Shown: one piece after another, positions 16,290 through 24,481 of the stretch | Numbering within the stretch: the stretch's first letter is position 1 | Layout of the letters: every line of letters begins with the position of its first letter | NCBI RefSeq assembly: GCF_000799465.1 | Contig: NZ_JUGU01000001.1 | Span: 992,001 to 1,056,000 of the forward strand | DNA: 64,000 nucleotides | Origin: Psychroserpens sp. Hel_I_66 | Lineage (GTDB): Bacteria > Bacteroidota > Bacteroidia > Flavobacteriales > Flavobacteriaceae | Direction: 5' to 3' | The notes under the pieces: model-generated | Seen by the model: the letters and a program-made list of their open reading frames with translations, nothing else | Database searches by the model: none | What the model was told of the DNA's origin: nothing | Made by a program: the position numbers and the translations under genes

Positions 16290-17504
16290 ATGCAAAAAAC
16301 AATATTACATCTGGATTTGGATACTTTTTTTGTTTCCTGTGAAAGACTAATGGATAGTAGTTTACAAAATAGACCGTTATTAGTTGGTGGCACAGGAGAT
16401 AGAGGAGTGGTTGCTGCTTGTAGTTATGAAACGAGGTCTTTTGGTATTCACTCTGGAATGTCAATGAAACTTGCAAGACGTTTGTGTCCTGAGGCTGTTG
16501 TAATTAAAGGTAATTCTGGCATCTATACCAAATACTCACATTTGGTAACAGAAATCATAAAAGATAAGGTCCCTGTTTTTGAAAAGGCTAGTGTAGATGA
16601 ATTTTATGCAGATCTAACAGGAATGGATAAGTTTCACGGGACATATAAATATGCGTCTGAGTTAAGACAAAAAATCATAAAGGATTGTGGTCTCCCAATA
16701 TCATTTGGTTTATCTGGAAATAAAATTGTCTCTAAAGTAGCAACTGGTGAAGCTAAACCAAATAATCAACTAAAAATAGATACTGGTTTTGAGAAATCTT
16801 TTTTAGCACCTTTATCAATTCGTAAAATACCTTCGGTTGGAAAAAAGACCTATCATATTCTTAGAAATTTGGGAGTAGATAAAGTTAAGATCGTTCAGCA
16901 AATGCCAGTAGAAATGATGGCTAGTGCATTAGGTGCAAATGGCATTACAATTTGGAAAAGAGCCCAAGGGATCGATAATCCGCCTTTGATACCTTTTCAT
17001 GAAAGAAAATCGATTTCTACAGAGCGTACTTTCAGTAAAGATACTATTGATGTTTCACAATTAAGAACGACCATTTTTGCCATGGCAGAAAATCTAGCTT
17101 ATCAATTAAGAAGAGCAGATAAATTAGCAGGAACACTTAGTATAAAAATTAGATATTCAGATTTTAACACATACAGTAAACAAATAAAAATTACATATTC
17201 TAGTGCAGATCATATCATCATCCCAACCGCATTGGAGTTATTTGAAAAGCTTTACAATCGCAGGTTATTGGTAAGATTAATTGGCGTTAAAATGAATGAT
17301 ATAGTTAGTGGCAACTACCAAATAAATTTATTTGATGATACTGAAGAAATGCTCAATCTGTATAAGGCTATGGACATAGTGCGAGAAAAATACGGAGAAC
17401 TTAGTATAATGAGAGCTTCTTCTATAGGAGCTAAAACAATAGGCAGATTTCAAAATCCTTTTAATGGAGAGCCTCCAATTTTATTAGCACACAGAAAACA
17501 ATAA
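16290..17504 (+). CDS. dinB: Y-family DNA polymerase IV
   Basis: The 404-aa protein has the Y-family palm motifs: HLDLDTFF with the first metal-binding Asp (Asp9) and SVDEFYADLTGMD with Asp103 and Glu104. SFGLSGNKIVSKVATGEAKP follows, then the helix-hairpin-helix IRKIPSVGKKTYHILRNLG and a little-finger domain up to about residue 350. It inserts nucleotides opposite DNA lesions with low fidelity. No clear beta-clamp motif was identified, though the tail NYQINLFDD (QxxLF-like QINLF) is a good candidate. Its stop codon overlaps the dnaE start by one base (TAATG), so the two polymerases are translationally coupled. Expression should be controlled by the divergent LexA-like repressor. Confidence 0.93.
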   Translation: MQKTILHLDLDTFFVSCERLMDSSLQNRPLLVGGTGDRGVVAACSYETRSFGIHSGMSMKLARRLCPEAVVIKGNSGIYTKYSHLVTEIIKDKVPVFEKASVDEFYADLTGMDKFHGTYKYASELRQKIIKDCGLPISFGLSGNKIVSKVATGEAKPNNQLKIDTGFEKSFLAPLSIRKIPSVGKKTYHILRNLGVDKVKIVQQMPVEMMASALGANGITIWKRAQGIDNPPLIPFHERKSISTERTFSKDTIDVSQLRTTIFAMAENLAYQLRRADKLAGTLSIKIRYSDFNTYSKQIKITYSSADHIIIPTALELFEKLYNRRLLVRLIGVKMNDIVSGNYQINLFDDTEEMLNLYKAMDIVREKYGELSIMRASSIGAKTIGRFQNPFNGEPPILLAHRKQ

Positions 17505-20464
17505 TGTATTTAAATTGTCATACATATTACTCGCTTCGTTACGGTACATTTTCTGAAATTGAATTATTAAAACTAGCAAAAGAAAACGGTATATCATCTT
17601 TGGCGTTAACAGATATTAATAACACTTCAGCTTGCCTCAACTTTATAAGACAATCTAAGATATATGATATTAAGCCTATTATAGGTGTAGATTTCAGAAA
17701 TGGTGCAAAGCAAAAATTTGTTGCTATTGCAAAAAATAACAGCGGATTTTTTGAGTTAAACAAACTATTATCCTATCACTTAGAAAACAAAATCCAGATT
17801 ACTGATAGAGCACCAAAACTTTCAAATGCATTCATAATTTATCCTTTTGAAACTGTATTGGAGCAAGAGATGTCATTTTTCAATGAAAATGAGTTCATTG
17901 GTATTTCTGTTGAAGAAATTAGAAAACTTCGCTTCTCCAAATTAAAAGACCTTGAGCATAAATTGGTGATACAGCAAACGGTTACCATAAGAAACAAAAG
18001 AGATTTTAACGCACATAGATTATTAAGGGCAATTGATAATAATTGTTTATTGAGTAAACTTGATCCATCTCAAGAATGCAGTCAACATGAGAAAATGCTC
18101 TCAAAAAAAGAAATCGAACTTGCATTTAATGAGTTTCCAAAGATTTTGGAAAACACAAATAGATTGATGGATGATTGTAAAATCAGTTTCGGGTTCGGTA
18201 ACGAAAGGTCCTCTCAAAACCTGCATCTATATACCAAATCTTTTGATGATGATTATAAATTATTAGAAAGACTCTGTAAAGAAGGTTTGCCAAAACGTTA
18301 TGCCAATCCAACCGATAAGGTGTACCAACGTGTAAAAAGAGAATTGGAAACTATAAAATCATTAGACTTTGTAAGTTTCTTTTTGATTAATTATGACATT
18401 ATATCTTATGCAAAGCGAAATAATTATTTCCATGTGGGTCGTGGTAGCGGTGCAAATAGTATTGTTGCCTATATTATTGGGATTACAGATGTAGATCCCA
18501 TAGAGTTGGATTTGTATTTTGAGAGGTTCATAAATCCATTTAGAGCTTCACCGCCAGATTTTGATATTGATTTTTCTTGGAAAGATAGAAATGATGTTAC
18601 GCAATATATATTTGATAGATTTGAAAATACAGCGCTCTTAGCAACCTATAATACTTTTAAATATAAAGCTGTAGTTAGGGAATTAGGTAAAGTTTTTGGT
18701 TTGCCCAAAGAGGAAATAGACAAATTGAGTAAAGGAAATTTATCCTTTAATCAATTAGATGACGTTGGTCAATTGGTTATAAAATACGGAAAACTAATTG
18801 ATGGCTTTCCAAATTATATCAGTGTACATTCCGCAGGAATATTAATTTTAGACAAACCTATTCATAATTATTCTGCAACCTTTCTGCCACCAAAAGGATT
18901 TCCAACAGTTCAATTTGATATGATTATTGCAGAAGATGTTGGCGTTTTTAAATTTGATATTTTAGGACAAAGAGGTTTAGCCAAAATCAAAGACACATTG
19001 CAAATCATTGCAGAGAATAGACCAGAATTACCTCCTGTTGATATACATGATATAGAACGGTTCAAAAAAGATATAAAAATCAATAACTTACTCAAAAGTG
19101 GCGGAGCAATAGGAGCTTATTATGTTGAATCTCCTGCCATGCGAGGTTTGATGACAAAACTCCAAACACAAGACTATTTAGGTTTGGTGGCTGCCAGCTC
19201 CATTATAAGACCAGGAGTTTCAGGTTCTGGCATGAAGGAAGAGTATATAAAAAGACACCGGTTTCCTGAACACAGAAAAAACGCACACCCTATTCTTTTA
19301 GAAATTATGCCAGACACCTACGGTGTGATGGTTTACCAGGAAGATGTTTTAAAAGTAGCAAACCAGTTTGCAGATTTAACCTTGGGTGAAGCAGATATTT
19401 TACGTCGAGGGATGAGCGGAAAATTTCGTTCGAGAGAGGAATTTCTGGGCGTTGAGAAAAAGTTCATCTCCAATTGTAGGAGCAAAGGCTATTCCGATGA
19501 ATTGATTTTTGAGGTTTGGAACCAGATAAAAAGTTTTGCAGGTTATGCTTTTGCGAAAGGTCATTCGGCCTCATATGCTGTCGAGAGTTATCAAAGTCTA
19601 TTTTTAAAATGCTATTTTCCTTTAGAATTTATGGTTGCTGTTTTAAATAATGGTGGCGGATTTTATAGTGCAGAACATTATATCCATGAAGCCAGAATGC
19701 AAGGAGGTAACATTAAATTACCATGTATAAATCATAGCGACCATCCCAATAGACTATTAGGAAAGACTATTTATTTAGGTTTTGGGTATCTACGGAATTT
19801 AGAAAAATTTGTAGTTCAAAGAATACTAAGTGAGCGTCAATTAAATGGTGATTATTTGTCTTTAGAAGATTTTATAGACCGTATAAACATTAGCGTTGAG
19901 CAATTATCAATATTAATAAGAATAGGATGTTTTAGGTTTACTAAAAAATCAAAATCAGAGTTATTATGGCATGCATTATTCAAACTTAATGCAACTAATA
20001 CCATTACCAAGCACCCTAAATTATTCAAACCTGTCCACAAACATTTTGAGTTACCTGTCTTGGCATCTAATCCAATTGAAAATGCTTTTGATGAGCTAGA
20101 GTTATTAGGCTTTCCTTTATGTGGTTATTTTAACCTGGTTGATGAACCATTAACAAACGATATTTTATCAGACGAGATGTCTAATTACGTCAATAAAGAA
20201 GTCATGATGTATGGTAATTTGATTAATACAAGACATAATACGACATTACGAGGCAAATTGATGCGGTTAAGTACGTTTGTTGATAAAAACGGAAAATATT
20301 TTGACGCTGTACACTTCACAGATGTCGTTCATAAATATCCAATAAACGGACTGGGCATCTATAAGTGTCTTGGTATGATTACAGAGAAATTTGGGTTCTG
20401 TAGCATGATCGTTTCAAAAAGCAGAAAAGTAAAGATCAAATCCAATCCAAGAATTTCAGATTAA
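17504..20464 (+). CDS. Error-prone DNA polymerase III alpha subunit, DnaE2-like
   Basis: At 986 aa this is shorter than replicative DnaE (about 1150-1450 aa) and closer to the damage-induced DnaE2/ImuC type. It starts with a PHP domain (MYLNCHTYYSLRYGTFSEIE); some usual metal-binding His residues seem altered, so proofreading by PHP is doubtful. The catalytic palm carries PPDFDIDF near residue 350, the metal-binding Asp pair of family C. A fingers region (HRFPEHRKNAHPILLEIMPDTYGVMVYQED) and a C-terminal OB-like region (NKEVMMYGNLINTRHN) follow. It is coupled to dinB by a one-base overlap. Together they would form a translesion mutasome; no imuA is present here. Confidence 0.9.
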   Translation: MYLNCHTYYSLRYGTFSEIELLKLAKENGISSLALTDINNTSACLNFIRQSKIYDIKPIIGVDFRNGAKQKFVAIAKNNSGFFELNKLLSYHLENKIQITDRAPKLSNAFIIYPFETVLEQEMSFFNENEFIGISVEEIRKLRFSKLKDLEHKLVIQQTVTIRNKRDFNAHRLLRAIDNNCLLSKLDPSQECSQHEKMLSKKEIELAFNEFPKILENTNRLMDDCKISFGFGNERSSQNLHLYTKSFDDDYKLLERLCKEGLPKRYANPTDKVYQRVKRELETIKSLDFVSFFLINYDIISYAKRNNYFHVGRGSGANSIVAYIIGITDVDPIELDLYFERFINPFRASPPDFDIDFSWKDRNDVTQYIFDRFENTALLATYNTFKYKAVVRELGKVFGLPKEEIDKLSKGNLSFNQLDDVGQLVIKYGKLIDGFPNYISVHSAGILILDKPIHNYSATFLPPKGFPTVQFDMIIAEDVGVFKFDILGQRGLAKIKDTLQIIAENRPELPPVDIHDIERFKKDIKINNLLKSGGAIGAYYVESPAMRGLMTKLQTQDYLGLVAASSIIRPGVSGSGMKEEYIKRHRFPEHRKNAHPILLEIMPDTYGVMVYQEDVLKVANQFADLTLGEADILRRGMSGKFRSREEFLGVEKKFISNCRSKGYSDELIFEVWNQIKSFAGYAFAKGHSASYAVESYQSLFLKCYFPLEFMVAVLNNGGGFYSAEHYIHEARMQGGNIKLPCINHSDHPNRLLGKTIYLGFGYLRNLEKFVVQRILSERQLNGDYLSLEDFIDRINISVEQLSILIRIGCFRFTKKSKSELLWHALFKLNATNTITKHPKLFKPVHKHFELPVLASNPIENAFDELELLGFPLCGYFNLVDEPLTNDILSDEMSNYVNKEVMMYGNLINTRHNTTLRGKLMRLSTFVDKNGKYFDAVHFTDVVHKYPINGLGIYKCLGMITEKFGFCSMIVSKSRKVKIKSNPRISD

Positions 20465-20525
20465 GATAATTTCAAATTCTTTTTTCAACATAAATTCAAA
20501 ACCAAAACTTACATTCAAATCCCAA

Positions 20526-21176
20526 TCACTCAAATGTATACCGTTGCTCTGCAGTTACCGATGCGCTCAATAATTGATTGAATGTTTTTATAGCATCGAA
20601 ATTTTGAGTGATTGCTCCAGAAACAGCCAATCCAGAAACACCCACCGCTAAAAGATCCTTCACATCTGCAGTTGTAATACCTCCAACACCAATAATGGGA
20701 ATTGGCGTTTCCAAAATATCCGTAATGGCAGCATAGCCTTTTAAACCCAAAAGAGGCCCCAAATTTTCTTTAGTATGTGTATCCCTAAAAGGACCTAAAC
20801 TTAAGTAATCGATGGGTTTGTCGAGTAACAATTCACAATCCTGTAATGTATTTGCGGTACCACCAATCATTTGCCAAGTATACAAATGCTTTTTTGCAAC
20901 GGTAGGGCAAACATCACTTTTACCCAAATGCACACCATCTGCTTTTACGGTTTTCGCAATTTTGTAACAATCGTTAATAATTAATCGCGTTTGAAAATGG
21001 GACGTAATCTCCCGTGCCTCATTAGCAATCTTTAATATTTTTTTTTCTGAAACGTTCTTCAAACGTAATTGTACCAATTCTGCACCACTAGAACACGCTT
21101 TCTGGATGTTTTCTAAATGCGCTTTTGGGGAAATTCCTTGAGAAATATAATGTAGTTTTGGTATGATCATATACAT
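20526..21176 (-). CDS. thiE: Thiamine-phosphate synthase
   Basis: The 216-aa TIM-barrel protein shows the ThiE pyrophosphate and substrate motifs: AELVQLRLKN, RLIINDCYKIAKTVKADGVHLGKSD, IGGTANT, DYLSLGPFRDTHTKEN, and PIIGVGGITTADVKDLLAVGVSGLAVSGAI. It joins hydroxymethylpyrimidine diphosphate to thiazole phosphate to give thiamine phosphate. No other thiamine gene is adjacent, and no TPP riboswitch signature was found in the upstream 413-base gap. A -7-like TATATTTG on the minus strand (21229-21236) lies 52 bases upstream of the start. The start is the ATG at 21176; an in-frame ATG two codons later is equally possible. Confidence 0.92.
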   Translation of the reverse strand: MYMIIPKLHYISQGISPKAHLENIQKACSSGAELVQLRLKNVSEKKILKIANEAREITSHFQTRLIINDCYKIAKTVKADGVHLGKSDVCPTVAKKHLYTWQMIGGTANTLQDCELLLDKPIDYLSLGPFRDTHTKENLGPLLGLKGYAAITDILETPIPIIGVGGITTADVKDLLAVGVSGLAVSGAITQNFDAIKTFNQLLSASVTAEQRYTFE

Positions 21177-21589
21177 CTTAGAGTATTAAAAAATTTTTTT
21201 TTCGATAATTGTTTAGCTTACCGGTATGCAAATATACTTTAGATTGTTTTAGTATTCTACTTGGGCTTTTGATCGTATGCTTTATGACCTCGGAAATTTC
21301 ACCAACCTCACAATTTCAAATGTATAACATTTCAGCTAAATAAAATATCAAATAAGAACATACATCTCTAATTATGAGTAAATTATAATCAAAATTCTGA
21401 ATCTAATTACTTACTTTTATACAAATCAATTCAATATGTATTCGAACAGCAAATGCAGGTTTAAAACAGACTTTTATTACAGCTTTTTATATCGTTAAAA
21501 TCTTAATGCAATCCCATTGGGTATTACATCATATCTATTATGTAAATTGCATAAATTTTAGAAACAAAAATTAAAAGCTCTAAAAGTCT
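21177..21589. other. Intergenic region between divergent thiE and the PLC-like gene
   Basis: There is no supported ORF. A -7 element TATATTTG on the minus strand at 21229-21236 may serve thiE. No riboswitch-like conserved boxes were seen. The plus-strand side shows no clear promoter for the gene at 21590. Confidence 0.4.
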
Positions 21590-23017
21590 GTGCTCAAACT
21601 TAAATTCTTAAAAAACAGTATCACTGGATTCTTCCTGTTTTTCTCATTGATCCAGTCATTGCACGCACATATTTCTGATGGTCATGTCAAGATAGAAAGA
21701 GAAGCCTATCGCTTGCTTAGGGCTCAAAAAGCCACTGGAGATTTATCAGATGGTGAGACCATATTTCAGTTTTTGGTGGCTAATGGTTATATAAAAGACA
21801 ATGAAGACGCTAACAGTGCCTATCCAGATTTAGATTTAGGCAGGCAATTCTTGTCAGATCGCCAAATTTATCATTTTATGGCAAGCAGTCGCTATGTCAT
21901 GCAGGCTCTACGACAGTATGATGCTATTGATGCCCAACAAGCCTATATCTTAAAACAAGCTCTGCCAAACTGCATCAATATGGTGTACACGTTGCTCAGG
22001 GAAACCATAGATAATCCAGAGGGAGCTAGTGAGGCTGGTAGAGGTATTTATGTGCTTATGCATGCCATTACAGATTCTTATTCACGAGAACATACCATAA
22101 GGGACCAAGAAACATTTGATCTCATAAATATTAAAAGCTGGCAGTTGTCTCGTTTATTTTGGCCAGAGGCTGCAAAACAATTGGAAGAGGATGATGGTTT
22201 CGGAATCGAAACAATGGTTTTTTTACATTCCATTAAAGGTAAGGCAGATGAAGAGTGGGAATACGAAGACGGTTCTCTTAGGCCAGAGGCTATTGCAGCA
22301 GCTAATGCTATTAAATCTGTACTGGTCACGATTTATAAGGCTGTAAAGGATACATCAATAGTTGATGAACTCATTACAGATTACATTGGTAACCACTTCA
22401 AACCTAAAATCGCAAAAGTAAAGAGCAACCAATTTATCTTTTTGGGTGCTGAAGAAAGCGAGACTTTTAAATTGAGTTATGACGAAGGTTATGCAAATAA
22501 TTACAATGTACTTAAGCTAGATCGATATCCATTCTTTTCGCATATGCTGTATTATCAAAACAGTATCAATAATACCAATAGATCTTCATTTGGTTATGAA
22601 ATTGGATATCATGTCGCACCACGAGCTGCATTTTCATCAACTTCATTTTTTCAAAGATTGCCTTACGCATTTACTCTAGCCATCAACGAAAACACCTCCA
22701 TATTAAAACAGGCAAGTGTATTAGAATCCATACAAATCAAGGCAGCTGCTAAGATTGGCTTGTATTTACCTCTAAGAAATCTGGTTTTAGAACCTCGTTT
22801 GGGTTATGGCTTTACACCTTTTTATGAAAATCAGTCTATTTCTGGGATGATAGCAGGATTTGATGTAGCCTTCAATTTAGGACGTGATAACAATAGAAAA
22901 CGAACCAAACGCTTTGCCATTGGCTATGAATATGACTCTTCAGGCTTACATGGCTATAATAGTATTCTACTCAAAATTGGCTATAACAGTTGGCAAGGAC
23001 GCGTGATTAGAAAATAA
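21590..23017 (+). CDS. Secreted zinc phospholipase C / S1 nuclease-like domain fused to a predicted beta-barrel
   Basis: I do not recognise a named family for the full 475 aa. A signal peptide ends near residue 26 (SLHA), placing His27 at the mature N-terminus. HISDGHVKIEREA is followed near residue 155 by LMHAITDSYSREH, an H-x3-D-x5-H pattern identical in spacing to that of zinc-dependent phospholipase C (alpha-toxin), with a later His in FLHSIKGKADEEWE. So residues about 27-270 are probably an all-helical trinuclear zinc hydrolase domain. From about 300 to the end the sequence alternates polar and aromatic residues (SSFGYEIGYHVAPRAAF, IGLYLPLRNLVLEPRLGYGF) like outer-membrane beta-strands. 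GTG start; a stop codon lies three codons upstream, so no longer start exists. Confidence 0.65.
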   Translation: MLKLKFLKNSITGFFLFFSLIQSLHAHISDGHVKIEREAYRLLRAQKATGDLSDGETIFQFLVANGYIKDNEDANSAYPDLDLGRQFLSDRQIYHFMASSRYVMQALRQYDAIDAQQAYILKQALPNCINMVYTLLRETIDNPEGASEAGRGIYVLMHAITDSYSREHTIRDQETFDLINIKSWQLSRLFWPEAAKQLEEDDGFGIETMVFLHSIKGKADEEWEYEDGSLRPEAIAAANAIKSVLVTIYKAVKDTSIVDELITDYIGNHFKPKIAKVKSNQFIFLGAEESETFKLSYDEGYANNYNVLKLDRYPFFSHMLYYQNSINNTNRSSFGYEIGYHVAPRAAFSSTSFFQRLPYAFTLAINENTSILKQASVLESIQIKAAAKIGLYLPLRNLVLEPRLGYGFTPFYENQSISGMIAGFDVAFNLGRDNNRKRTKRFAIGYEYDSSGLHGYNSILLKIGYNSWQGRVIRK

Positions 23018-23050
23018 TCAAAGTAATATTTAACAAATTGTAAGACTCAT

Positions 23051-23087
23051 TAGTTATTATATCAATCACTAAAAGTTATAATAACTA
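23051..23087. repeat. Inverted repeat between the PLC-like and sorbosone-dehydrogenase genes
   Basis: TAGTTATTATA (23051-23061) pairs with TATAATAACTA (23077-23087) around a 15-base loop. All-A/T rich stem with no T-tract after it; could be a weak terminator or an operator for the gene at 23146. Confidence 0.4.
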
Positions 23088-23145
23088 TTCTAAAAGAGTT
23101 AAGAACTCCTGTTGCAATCCTTTAGCTTTGTAAAAAATCAACATT

Positions 23146-24450
23146 ATGAACATTAACAAATATGTATTAATAGTCATTGCGATGGCATCCATCTTATCTT
23201 GCAAAATAAGCAAGGAAGATTCCAACGTAAAAAAATTAGATGCTTCGGAAAAGGAAGACATAAGAACTGAAAGTACTGCAGACACAGTGCAAACCACCGT
23301 AGGGCAATTGATTTTGCCAAAACCTTACGCTACGGAATCTGTAAGAAAAAGAAACGATTTGATCGATTGGCCAAAAGGTCAAATGCCAACTGCTCCAGAA
23401 GGATTTACAGTAACCAAGTTTGCTGAAGACTTTCAAAACCCACGTTGGACCTACATCGCACCAAACGGAGATTACTTCGTATGCGAATCCAACACAAGAA
23501 ACAGTGCCAACCGCATCACCATTTTACGTGATTCAAATAACGATGGCAAAATGGAACTACGCCAAACCTTTATTGATGACCTCAATCAACCATTTGGAAT
23601 GTTAGTTGTTGGGAATTCATTTTATGTTGCAAATACTGACGGACTTTACAAATACCCATACCAAACAGACCAAACATCCTTAAACGCTTCCGAAGGAAAA
23701 AAAATAGTTGACCTTCCAGCTGGTGGTTACAATAACCACTGGACGCGAAATATCATTACCAACAGCGCACAAGATAAAATCTACATTTCAGTAGGTTCTG
23801 CAAGTAATGTGGCTGAGCATGGTATGGATGAAGAAATTAGACGTGCCAACATTCTAGAAGTAGATTTAAACGGAGAGAATGAAGTGATCTATGCGAGCGG
23901 ATTAAGAAATCCCGTAGGTATGGATTGGAATCCTGTAAATGGCGAATTATGGACTGCAGTAAATGAACGTGATAAATTGGGTGACAATTTGGTGCCAGAT
24001 TATGTAACGAGTGTTCAAAAAGGCGGATTCTATGGCTGGCCATATGCGTATTATGGTGCCATTCCAGATCCTAGATTAGAGGGCGAACGTCCAGACCTTG
24101 TGGCAGAAACCATCATTCCAGATGTGTCTGTTGGTCCGCATACTGCATCATTGGGACTTACATTTTATACAAAAGATAGTTTTCCTTCGGAATATAAAAA
24201 CGGAATCTTCGTTGGGCAACATGGCTCATGGAACCGTTCTATTCTATCGGGTTATGCAGTGAAGTTTATTCCATTTGAAAACGGAAAACCAACGGGAGAA
24301 CCACAAGATTTCCTGACTGGTTTTATTGCAGAAAGAGATGGGACTGATGCCTACGGAAGACCAGTTGGCGTTACCGTAACACCTGCAGGTGATGTTTTGG
24401 TAAACGACGATTCTGGTAATGTGATCTGGAAAGTGAGTTACACAAAATAA
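23146..24450 (+). CDS. Sorbosone dehydrogenase-like (GSDH) PQQ-type beta-propeller lipoprotein
   Basis: The N-terminus MNINKYVLIVIAMASILSC ends in a lipobox, with Cys19 acylated. A short Ser/Asp/Glu-rich linker follows, then a six-bladed beta-propeller of the glucose/sorbosone dehydrogenase fold: PEGFTVTKFAEDFQNPRWTYIAPNGDYFV, FGMLVVGNSFYVANTDGLYKYPY, ILEVDLNGENEVIYASGLRNPVGMDWNP, and FVGQHGSWNRS with the conserved His-Gly. Related proteins oxidise sugars or alcohols with pyrroloquinoline quinone; cofactor binding here is inferred only. The lipoprotein is likely periplasmic or surface-exposed. The TonB receptor begins 32 bases downstream and may be co-transcribed, perhaps importing PQQ or the substrate. 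Confidence 0.87.
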   Translation: MNINKYVLIVIAMASILSCKISKEDSNVKKLDASEKEDIRTESTADTVQTTVGQLILPKPYATESVRKRNDLIDWPKGQMPTAPEGFTVTKFAEDFQNPRWTYIAPNGDYFVCESNTRNSANRITILRDSNNDGKMELRQTFIDDLNQPFGMLVVGNSFYVANTDGLYKYPYQTDQTSLNASEGKKIVDLPAGGYNNHWTRNIITNSAQDKIYISVGSASNVAEHGMDEEIRRANILEVDLNGENEVIYASGLRNPVGMDWNPVNGELWTAVNERDKLGDNLVPDYVTSVQKGGFYGWPYAYYGAIPDPRLEGERPDLVAETIIPDVSVGPHTASLGLTFYTKDSFPSEYKNGIFVGQHGSWNRSILSGYAVKFIPFENGKPTGEPQDFLTGFIAERDGTDAYGRPVGVTVTPAGDVLVNDDSGNVIWKVSYTK

Positions 24451-24481
24451 AACCTTCAGCATAAAACAGTTGTTTAAATTT

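Noticed and set aside
21177..21300. Thiamine (TPP) riboswitch upstream of thiE
   Set aside because: The conserved TPP-riboswitch boxes (such as CTGAGA and ACCTGATC) are absent from the leader.
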